From NCBI GenBank assembly GCA_028287725.1, contig JAQBPC010000449.1, forward strand, positions 1 to 16,832: a DNA stretch of 16,832 nucleotides. The letters run 5' to 3'. Shown in pieces: positions 6,785 through 12,881 of the stretch. The notes below the pieces were generated by a model that worked only from the letters and a program-made list of their open reading frames with translations, searched no databases and was not told where the DNA came from. Position numbers and translations under genes: made by a program. Each line of letters starts with the position of its first letter. Position 1 is the first letter of the stretch. This DNA comes from Chloroflexota bacterium (GTDB lineage Bacteria; Chloroflexota; UBA5177; JANWHV01).

Positions 6785-7963
6785 ATGGACGACGAGACGA
6801 TTTATTTGGATCACGCGGCGACAACCCCGGTTGATCCCCGGGTTGTCGAAGCGATGATTCCATATTTTACCCAACATTTTGGCAATGCCTCAGGGCTGTA
6901 TGCCCAGGCGCGCGCCACAAGGCAGGCTTTGGATTCGGCGCGAAACTCCGTGGCCGAACGACTGGGCGCGCGACCGAGCGAGATCATCTTTACAAGCGGC
7001 GGGTCCGAAAGCGATAACGCGGCGATCAAGGGCGTGGCATGGGCCAGTCGCGACCGCGGTAATCACATCATCACCACCAGCATCGAGCATCACGCCGTGC
7101 TTCATACCTGCGAATGGCTCGAACAGTTTGGCATCGAGACGACCTACGTGCCCGTGGACAGTGACGGACGTGTCGATCCAGCCTCAATCGCCGCCGCGAT
7201 CAGGCCGACGACAGTCTTGGTCAGTGTGATGTATGCCAATAATGAGATTGGCACGCTGCAACCGCTCGAGGAAATCGCGAGGATTGCGCACGCTCGTGGC
7301 ATCCCAGTCCATTCCGACGCGGTGCAGGCGGGTGGCCAGCTGCCGATCGATGTCAACACCCTGGGTGTAGATCTGCTTAGCCTGTCAGCGCACAAATTCT
7401 ATGGTCCAAAGGGAGCCGGCGTCCTGTATTTGCGCCGAGGCACGGCCTGGCTACCAACGCAGCAGGGCGGTGGACAGGAACGGAGCCGCCGGGCTGGGAC
7501 CGAGAATGTAGCCGGTATCGTGGGTCTTGCGAGGGCCATGGAGCTGGCGTATAGCGACCTGGATCGGCAAACGGACCGATTGCGGCAACTCCGCGATCGT
7601 CTCATCGAGGGCGTACTGGCCTCAATACCGAATAGCAGGCTCAATGGTCATCCTACGCACCGATTGCCAAACAACGCCAACATTTCGTTCGCAGATGTGG
7701 ATGGCGAATCCATCTTGCTAAATCTCGATGTACACGGCATCGCGGCCTCCAGTGGGTCTGCCTGCACGGCAGGATCGATCGATCCCTCTCATGTTCTGAT
7801 CGCGCTGGGTCTGTCAAACGCGATGGCCAGCGGAGCACTTCGGCTTACCTTAGGTCGGGGTACCACAGAAGGCCATATCGATCGCGTGCTGGAGATTCTC
7901 CCGGGAGTTATAGCGCGGCTACGTGCCCTGACGGCGGAATCGGTCACGGCGGTGACTGTGTGA
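6785..7963 (+). CDS. Cysteine desulfurase (NifS/IscS class V aminotransferase)
   Basis: This 392-residue PLP enzyme converts L-cysteine to alanine and passes the sulfur, as a persulfide, to Fe-S cluster or thio-cofactor assembly in the cytoplasm. It starts with the family signature YLDHAATTPV. H102 in SIEHHAV is the residue that stacks on PLP. K204 in SAHKFYGPKG forms the Schiff base. C327 in SSGSACTAG is the persulfide cysteine on the mobile loop. RRAGTENVAGIVG is also typical. The short cysteine loop without insertion puts it in group I (IscS/NifS), not SufS. The start is supported by AAGGGGAAG upstream. No scaffold gene (iscU, nifU) or regulator gene (iscR) adjoins. In bacteria of this kind such a lone enzyme often serves tRNA thiolation, but no tRNA-thiolase gene is visible here. 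Its stop overlaps the next start by 4 nt. Confidence 0.95.
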   Translation: MDDETIYLDHAATTPVDPRVVEAMIPYFTQHFGNASGLYAQARATRQALDSARNSVAERLGARPSEIIFTSGGSESDNAAIKGVAWASRDRGNHIITTSIEHHAVLHTCEWLEQFGIETTYVPVDSDGRVDPASIAAAIRPTTVLVSVMYANNEIGTLQPLEEIARIAHARGIPVHSDAVQAGGQLPIDVNTLGVDLLSLSAHKFYGPKGAGVLYLRRGTAWLPTQQGGGQERSRRAGTENVAGIVGLARAMELAYSDLDRQTDRLRQLRDRLIEGVLASIPNSRLNGHPTHRLPNNANISFADVDGESILLNLDVHGIAASSGSACTAGSIDPSHVLIALGLSNAMASGALRLTLGRGTTEGHIDRVLEILPGVIARLRALTAESVTAVTV

Positions 7964-8739
7964 GCCAGTATTTGCGCGAGGAGCTGATCACTGTCGAGCA
8001 TGACGGCGCGCGTATCCATGGCATGCTGCACCTGCCAAAGGAAATGCCGGGGCCAAGTCCTGCCGTTATGCTGCTGCATGGCTTTACCGGTAGCAGCAAC
8101 TCGGATAACCGAATCCTCGTGCGCCAAGCACGGTACCTCGCCGAGGCCGGCATCGCGGCGCTCCGGTTCGACTTCCGTGGCTCGGGCCAGAGCGAGGGCG
8201 AATTCTGCGACATGACGTTGAGCGGCGAGACCTCGGACGCGCTCCTGATGCTTGATTTGCTTTCCCGGCAGCCCCATATTGACCCGGCGCGGTTAGGAAT
8301 CCTCGGTCTGAGCATGGGTGGCGCTATCGCCGCATGTGTGCTTGCTCGCCGCAACGATGTCCGCGCGGCAGTATTGTGGGCGCCAGTTGCGTACCCTTAT
8401 GAGCTCCTGACAAGAGCAGCTGCCGCGTCGGGGAATGCTCCTGACGCCGTATCAGGACAGGTCGATGCGTCGGGCGAGGCAGTTGGCCCGGCTTTTTTGA
8501 TGGAACTGCCCTTGATACAGCCGATTGACGGGCTACTTGGATCGACAGTGCCCTTGCTCGTACTGCATGGCAGCGAGGATTCAACGGTGCCTGTCTCGGA
8601 GGGTAAGGCGCTCGTTGAGGCGGCCGCGGGAATCAGAAAATTCACGCTGGTCGAAGGTGCAAACCATACATTCCAAGCGTTGCCCTGGCGAACCCAGCTC
8701 TACGCCGAGACAACTGCCTGGTTCAAAGAACACCTGTAA
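7960..8739 (+). CDS. Alpha/beta hydrolase (cinnamoyl-esterase-like serine hydrolase)
   Basis: This 259-residue protein has the full serine-hydrolase triad: S118 in GLSMGGA, D207 in HGSEDSTVP and H236 in GANHTF. The oxyanion-hole region is HGFTGS from H40, followed by the strand RFDFRGSGQSEG, a pattern typical of small esterases related to cinnamoyl/feruloyl esterases and EstD. No signal peptide is seen, so it acts inside the cell; the ester substrate is unknown. It starts with GTG at 7960, sharing GTGA with the stop of the cysteine desulfurase gene, and GGTGA a few nt upstream serves as SD, so translation is likely coupled. The pairing with a desulfurase has no obvious metabolic logic and may only reflect shared expression. 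A strong hairpin terminator follows 69 nt after the stop. Confidence 0.9.
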   Translation: MSQYLREELITVEHDGARIHGMLHLPKEMPGPSPAVMLLHGFTGSSNSDNRILVRQARYLAEAGIAALRFDFRGSGQSEGEFCDMTLSGETSDALLMLDLLSRQPHIDPARLGILGLSMGGAIAACVLARRNDVRAAVLWAPVAYPYELLTRAAAASGNAPDAVSGQVDASGEAVGPAFLMELPLIQPIDGLLGSTVPLLVLHGSEDSTVPVSEGKALVEAAAGIRKFTLVEGANHTFQALPWRTQLYAETTAWFKEHL

Positions 8740-8808
8740 CCGGCGCATTCGACATGCAACGTGTCGCGCCGCATCCGCACGCGTACAAAGCAAACGGGCC
8801 TGAAACCA

Positions 8809-8850
8809 AAAACACGCTGGCCGCACCAAATGGTGCGGCCAGCGTGTTTT
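8809..8850. terminator. Bidirectional intrinsic terminator, perfect 20-bp stem
   Basis: Positions 8809-8828 and 8831-8850 are exact reverse complements around a 2-nt centre, with a GC-rich core and A/T-rich base. On the plus strand the stem ends in TTTT. On the minus strand the A-rich flank at 8803-8812 becomes a broken T-run. It lies between the convergent alpha/beta hydrolase (stop 8739) and helicase (stop 8866) genes, as expected for a terminator serving both. Confidence 0.9.
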
Positions 8851-8865
8851 GTTCAGTCTGTGATT

Positions 8866-10263
8866 CTACCCGCGCGCGCCGGCCGAACGCGAACGGAAGG
8901 GGTAGTACGGCGCTCCGGTCGAGGCCGCGCTACCATGGTCCGAGCCGGCGCGTGGGCCGGACGGCCTGGCGTCACGCCGCCATCCGTTTCCCTGCTCAGA
9001 GAAGCGGGTCCGATCGCGAGGCGCTTGGCCATCGTTGCGGCGCGGCTGCCGCTGCCCGGGCCGGTCGTCGTTTCGTGATTGGCGGCCAACAGCGCGCTGG
9101 ATGGCGCCACGCCGTGGCTCCGCCGCAGGGGTCTCCCTGCCTGGCGCAGGAGGCAACTTCCGTTGGATATCTCGAAGTTCGGCCTCATCCTCAGGAGCCA
9201 CCAGTGTTATGGCGATACCGTTAGCCCCCATTCTGGCCGTCCTGCCGATTCGGTGCGTGTAGTTCTCCGCCGTATCGGGTAGGTCGAAGTTCACGACGTG
9301 CGTGAGACCGGTGATATCAAGACCGCGGGCGGCGATATCGGTGGCAACCAGCACCTTGAGGTGCCCGGCGCGAAGTGCGCCGAGTGCCTTCTCGCGCTGA
9401 GCTTGGCTTCGCCGGCCATGGAGCGTGGCAACCTTGAAGCCTCGGCGCTCGAGGTCTAGGGCCAACTTATCCGCCTTATGCGTTGTGCGACGGAACACCA
9501 GTGCCAGATTGCACTCATCGTGAATAAGAATGTCGTGGAGTGTGTCGGTCTTGTCGTTCCCGGCAACCACACGAACGAACCGCTCCTCGAGTGTCTCCAA
9601 CGCCGCACCAGGGGCGTCGACGGCAATCCGTACCGGATCTTTGGTGTGTCGAGCGGCGAGCGACTCCACTTCACCGGGAAAAGTAGCGCTGAATAGCGCC
9701 GTCTGGCGAGGACCAGTGACGTGGCCAAGGATCTTATCGATCGCTGGCGCGAAACCTACGTCGAGCATCCGGTCAGCCTCGTCGAGCACAACGAACCGCG
9801 TCTGTCGCAGGTCGAGTGTACCGCGGGTGAGGTGATCGAAGACGCGACCAGGTGTGCCGACTACCACGTGAGCGTTACCGCGAAGCGCGTTGATTTGCGC
9901 CTGCATACCAACGCCGCCATACACGGCTACCACGCGTACGCCGCTCTGGCGTCCCAGTGCATTGAGCATCGTCGCGACCTGCGATGCAAGCTCGCGAGTT
10001 GGGGTCTGTATCAGGGCTTGCACGCGGCGCTCATTCGTGCGGATAGCCTCGATAATTGGGATACCGAATCCGGCGGTCTTCCCTGAGCCGGTACGAGCAA
10101 GGCCGATAACATCACGACCGGAACGAAGCGAGGGAATCGCCTCCTCCTGAATCGGTGTCGGGCTGGTGTAGCCCATGGCCTTGAGGGCGCCGGCAATGCG
10201 TGCATCAACCGGCAGTTCGCCGAAACGCAGATCGCGAACCGGCGGAATTGTCTGAGTTGTCAA
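8866..10263 (-). CDS. DEAD-box ATP-dependent RNA helicase (RhlE-like)
   Basis: This ~465-residue RNA helicase carries all core motifs: Q motif (YTSPTPIQ), I (ARTGSGKT), Ia (PTRELA), Ib (TPGR), II (DEAD), III (SAT), V (VATDIAARGLDI) and VI (HRIGRTARMG). It unwinds short RNA duplexes using ATP, in ribosome assembly, RNA decay or cold adaptation. The last ~90 residues are a disordered, Arg/Gly/Gln-rich basic tail, as in RhlE-type proteins, that probably binds RNA. A GTG at 10275 gives four more residues but has no SD. The TTG at 10263 is preferred because GGAG lies exactly 6 nt upstream. That SD sits in a small hairpin, and the leader from the upstream promoter is nearly 300 nt. The gene is convergent with the alpha/beta hydrolase and shares its terminator. 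The family is certain; the subfamily name is less so. Confidence 0.93.
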   Translation of the reverse strand: MTTQTIPPVRDLRFGELPVDARIAGALKAMGYTSPTPIQEEAIPSLRSGRDVIGLARTGSGKTAGFGIPIIEAIRTNERRVQALIQTPTRELASQVATMLNALGRQSGVRVVAVYGGVGMQAQINALRGNAHVVVGTPGRVFDHLTRGTLDLRQTRFVVLDEADRMLDVGFAPAIDKILGHVTGPRQTALFSATFPGEVESLAARHTKDPVRIAVDAPGAALETLEERFVRVVAGNDKTDTLHDILIHDECNLALVFRRTTHKADKLALDLERRGFKVATLHGRRSQAQREKALGALRAGHLKVLVATDIAARGLDITGLTHVVNFDLPDTAENYTHRIGRTARMGANGIAITLVAPEDEAELRDIQRKLPPAPGRETPAAEPRRGAIQRAVGRQSRNDDRPGQRQPRRNDGQAPRDRTRFSEQGNGWRRDARPSGPRAGSDHGSAASTGAPYYPFRSRSAGARG

Positions 10264-10562
10264 AATGTACTCCACATAAGGAGGTACCTACGCGAATTAA
10301 TTCGGTCGCGCGGCACGATATTCTACCCCAAGAGTTTTAGGCAGCCGACCAACTGTGGCTGCATCAACATGCTGCGCTCCAGGCAATTCTGCCATGCGCG
10401 AGCACCACGATACACCACCGGCTACACTCGGGGCTACGCTGCATGGGTCCGACTGGCAAACCCGATCTGGCAGTGAAACACTGCGCGGGGAGCGGACACC
10501 AGAAAACAGCACGTAAACCAGGCGCAGCACCACTGCCATAGCGGCGTGCGTCGGACTCTTCT
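10264..10562 (-). other. Long candidate 5' leader of the helicase mRNA, with no convincing gene
   Basis: About 300 nt separate the helicase start from an extended -10 promoter at 10563-10571. No open frame here looks like a protein. One 80-codon minus frame (10297-10539) has no SD and odd composition, so I leave it out. Complementary segments nest near the 5' end: 10556-10550 with 10453-10447 (7 bp), 10537-10531 with 10475-10469 (7 bp), and 10527-10522 with 10486-10481 (6 bp). Together they make a rod-like fold starting at the predicted transcript start. A further hairpin lies at the 3' end (listed separately). It could be a regulatory leader or a separate small RNA. Pairings are by eye, without energy calculation. 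Confidence 0.4.
10267..10287 (-). promoter_or_regulatory. Hairpin sequestering the helicase Shine-Dalgarno
   Basis: On the minus strand GTACCTCC (10287-10280) can pair with GGAGTAC (10273-10267) across the loop TTATGT, giving seven pairs with one bulged C. The 3' arm contains the GGAG used by the TTG start at 10263. The 5' arm includes ACCTCCTTA (10286-10278), identical to the anti-SD end of 16S rRNA. The layout resembles a ribosome-binding-site switch. The pairing is seen; the regulation is inferred. Confidence 0.45.
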
Positions 10563-10576
10563 AGTATACCATATTT
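10562..10576 (-). promoter_or_regulatory. Extended -10 promoter upstream of the helicase leader
   Basis: The minus strand reads AAATATGGTATACTA. It contains TG-G-TATACT, an extended -10 with a hexamer matching consensus at five of six positions. No good -35 is found, as is usual for extended -10 promoters. The identical 15 nt occur upstream of gyrB at 16797-16811. Transcription would begin near 10556, where the first complementary segment of the leader starts. Confidence 0.5.
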
Positions 10577-10664
10577 CCGGGTCTGCGGTTTGGCGCTTGC
10601 CACACCCTTCGCGCATGCCGTGCTAATTACGACTGTCCAGACTGTCGGAACTGGGAGTAGCCGC

Positions 10665-11024
10665 CTACTCCTGCGAGGGGAGCACCGCATCGTCAACAGC
10701 AAAGTCCACGTAATACAGATCTTCGCCAATTCCTACTTGCGCGTTGCCTACACGCGCTGCGCCGACCAGCGCAAGCGTCATCGCGCTTGCCATTTGCTCG
10801 GCCAGAGCCCTCAGCACAGCGGTCGGAGGCGGGGTCTTGAAGGTACACAACCAATGGAATTCGCTCTTGTTGATACAAGGCATCTCAAAGTAGCCTACTT
10901 GCACCGAGGTTGCGGGCCCGTACTTGCGATGTTCGTCACGAACAGTAGGGGGCCCACCGGGATGCTTCGGATCGGCCGGTGGAGAATACGCTTTATAGAT
11001 AATGGTTTCCCAATGAAAGACCAT
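10665..11024 (-). CDS. Small protein of unknown function
   Basis: I do not recognise this 119-residue protein. It has no signal peptide or membrane segment. It begins MVFHWETIIYKAY, has a proline/glycine-rich early segment (SPPADPKHPGGPP), a middle rich in aromatic residues (VGYFEMP, EFHWLCTF), one predicted helix (TAVLRALAEQMASAMTLAL) and an acidic end (GEDLYYVDFAVDD). Composition is balanced and unlike the arginine-rich opposite-strand frame (10590-11126), so I take the minus frame as real. GGGGG ends 4 nt before the ATG. It is divergent from the small gene at 11247 and lies upstream of the helicase leader. A TATGAT hexamer at 11122-11117 (minus) might be its -10, but no -35 matches. Confidence 0.5.
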   Translation of the reverse strand: MVFHWETIIYKAYSPPADPKHPGGPPTVRDEHRKYGPATSVQVGYFEMPCINKSEFHWLCTFKTPPPTAVLRALAEQMASAMTLALVGAARVGNAQVGIGEDLYYVDFAVDDAVLPSQE

Positions 11025-11197
11025 ACCGCCCCCAATCGCCGGAGTGCGATGCCCGGAAACATCCGGTCACAACTGCCGCAGATTAAGCATACTGCACGGA
11101 AGCCCCCAGCGACGGGATCATACTAACGTTGCAGACGTGCTATGTTTAGTACATGCGGCAGCGTGACTGGACCTTGTCACCATGATTGCTGGTGCTG

Positions 11198-11215
11198 GGC
11201 GGTAACTTCACCGCC
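11198..11215. repeat. Short perfect inverted repeat in the divergent gap
   Basis: GGCGGT (11198-11203) and ACCGCC (11210-11215) are exact complements around 6 nt, 32 nt before the start of the plus-strand small gene. It could be an operator or a leader hairpin. No T-run follows. Otherwise I see no clear promoter in 11025-11246. Confidence 0.35.
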
Positions 11216-11246
11216 AACATCCGCGTGACGCCGCTCAAGGAATACA

Positions 11247-11597
11247 ATGCCAGAAACAGTAGTCCCGATACCAGCGGCGACGGTAGACCCCTTAGTGGAC
11301 CTAGCCCGTGCGCGCCTGCAGGCCTGTCCGCCGGTGGCCCAGGCTGATCTGCTGGCGTGTCTGATCAATTTGCGCTATGCACGAGTTGAGGGTGACGAGA
11401 AGATTGCGGCCATTGAAGCCGTGGATCGCCACCATGCCAGGGCAATTACTATCGCTTCCAAGGGTCTTGACCGCCGAGAAGATCGCGCACTTAGCCTGAT
11501 GATCATGGCGATTACGGGAATGCGCGACAACACGCCGGAGAGCAACGCGCAAGCAGAGCACACCTTACGCCAGATTCGGATACCGGCCGCGAGCTAG
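11247..11597 (+). CDS. Small, probably helical protein of unknown function
   Basis: This 116-residue protein is not recognised. It reads as mostly alpha-helical and soluble: VDPLVDLARARLQACPP, QADLLACLINLRYARVEGD, IEAVDRHHARAITIASKG and LSLMIMAITGM. Its helical blocks faintly recall repeat proteins, but no repeat can be defined. No signal peptide or membrane segment is evident. The ATG at 11247 follows AAGGA by 5 nt, which favours this frame over the opposite-strand frames across it. It is divergent from the small gene at 10665-11024 and convergent with plsX; only 17 nt separate the two stop codons. A weak 5-bp hairpin (11597-11611) in that gap has no T-run. Confidence 0.55.
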   Translation: MPETVVPIPAATVDPLVDLARARLQACPPVAQADLLACLINLRYARVEGDEKIAAIEAVDRHHARAITIASKGLDRREDRALSLMIMAITGMRDNTPESNAQAEHTLRQIRIPAAS

Positions 11598-11614
11598 CGT
11601 CTTAGTGACGCGTG

Positions 11615-12652
11615 CTATCCCTCGACGGCGTCGACCGTCAGGGCCGCGGCCGCTAGCTCCCTGCCGATCGCGCCTACGAGGTCCTGTCGGGCCATGCGGT
11701 CCGCGAGGCGAAGTGCTTGCGTGATTGCCCGCGCCTTAGACCGCCCGTGGCAATTGATCAACACGCCTTCCACACCCAGCACGGGTACGCCGCCATACTC
11801 CGCGTAATCGAGACGAGCACCCAGTGCGCGCAGCGCGGGCATGGCCAATGCCGCTCCCAACTTCGAGCGCACGTTACTCTTCAGGCTCTCGCGGAGCAAG
11901 CTGATGATCGTGCTGGCGGTACCTTCCATCGTCTTGAGAATGACGTTCCCGGTGAAGCCGTCGCACACGATAACATCGGCCACGCCGTCGGTCACGTCGT
12001 TGCCCTCGATGTTGCCAATAAAGTTTAGCCCGCTGTCCTTCAGCAGATCATATGCGGCGAGCGTTAGCGCGGACCCCTTGCCCTCTTCCTCACCGTTGCT
12101 GATAAGGCCGACTCGTGGGCTCTCCAAGCCCTGTGCCACCCGCACGTAGACAGCGCCCATTCGGGCGAATTGCACAAGATATGCGGGCTTGCAATCGGCA
12201 TTTGCACCCATATCGATGAGGAACGCCTGGCCGGTCCTGGTAGGAATGACGCCGCCAAAAGCGGGCCGATCGATGCCAGGCTGTCGCTTCAGTACGAAGA
12301 TGCCGGCCGCCATGATCGCACCGCTATTACCGGCGGAAACCGCCGCGGAGGCGCTGCGGTCCTTCACCATGCCCACTGCTACCGGCAGCGACGCGTTGGG
12401 CTTGGCACGCAAGGCGCGAGCCGGGTGCTCGTGCATCTCAATCGTCTCCGACGCGTGCACCACCGTAATGCCCGGCGGCGTTCCGCCAAGCTTCGCTAGC
12501 TCCTCCCGAATACGCGCCTCATCGCCAACCAAGCAGACTGCAACGCCGTGGTCGCGTGCGGCAGTGACCGCGCCGCTAATCGGCTCGTGTGGGGCGTGAT
12601 CACCGCCCATTGCATCGAGCGCGACAGGAAGGATTTTTGCGGGCGCGGTCAT
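11615..12652 (-). CDS. plsX: Phosphate acyltransferase PlsX
   Basis: This 345-residue protein transfers acyl groups from acyl-ACP to phosphate, making acyl-phosphate for the PlsY step of phosphatidic acid synthesis at the cytoplasmic side of the membrane. It begins with the hallmark ALDAMGGDHAP and contains VSAGNSGAIMA, RPAFGGVIPT, LIDMGANADCKP, GLISNGEEEGKG, IGNIEGNDV, VCDGFTGNVILK and AEYGGVPVLGVEG, in family order. Length is standard. The ATG at 12652 has AGGAG 11 nt upstream, slightly far but the best start. The usual partners (rpmF, fabH, fabD) are missing here; it follows pepF on the same strand after 229 nt and may have its own promoter, though I could not pick a convincing one. Confidence 0.96.
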   Translation of the reverse strand: MTAPAKILPVALDAMGGDHAPHEPISGAVTAARDHGVAVCLVGDEARIREELAKLGGTPPGITVVHASETIEMHEHPARALRAKPNASLPVAVGMVKDRSASAAVSAGNSGAIMAAGIFVLKRQPGIDRPAFGGVIPTRTGQAFLIDMGANADCKPAYLVQFARMGAVYVRVAQGLESPRVGLISNGEEEGKGSALTLAAYDLLKDSGLNFIGNIEGNDVTDGVADVIVCDGFTGNVILKTMEGTASTIISLLRESLKSNVRSKLGAALAMPALRALGARLDYAEYGGVPVLGVEGVLINCHGRSKARAITQALRLADRMARQDLVGAIGRELAAAALTVDAVEG

Positions 12653-12881
12653 GTGGAATGAGACTCCTGGTCGTAGTACTAGAGCACGCTTGGAGCGGTA
12701 AACCCGGCCCCAGCAGCTCCGATCGGCGGATCGTCGGCGTATGTATCAGTGTACCGACTTGGCACGCAGGACTGATGACTCTGGCCAAAGATGCAGGGCA
12801 CGTTCCGTCGTCCGCGGCCCTACTCCTCGGGCGGTGCATACGAAAGCAAATGCCGCGCTTGAGAAAACACGAGCAGACCTG
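12653..12881. other. Gap between pepF and plsX
   Basis: These 229 nt contain no convincing gene. On the minus strand a hexamer TACACT, four of six to the -10 consensus, lies in the middle, but I see no -35 at a suitable distance. No hairpin with a T-run is visible after pepF, so read-through into plsX is possible. Confidence 0.35.

Noticed and set aside
10278..10285. Consensus SD AAGGAGGT on the plus strand
   Set aside because: No start codon follows at a usable distance on the plus strand. It is the complement of the anti-SD motif in the helicase leader.
10297..10539. 80-codon minus-strand frame in the helicase leader
   Set aside because: No SD, irregular composition and no family resemblance; the stretch is better explained as leader RNA.
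10447..10556. 6S RNA, considered because of the rod-like nested pairing
   Set aside because: The predicted folded part is only about 110 nt, shorter than 6S RNA, and I see none of its conserved bubble sequence; naming it would go beyond the evidence.
10590..11126. 178-codon plus-strand frame opposite the small gene at 10665-11024
   Set aside because: It is longer, but has shadow-like arginine-rich composition and no SD; the minus frame is better balanced and has an SD-like GGGGG.
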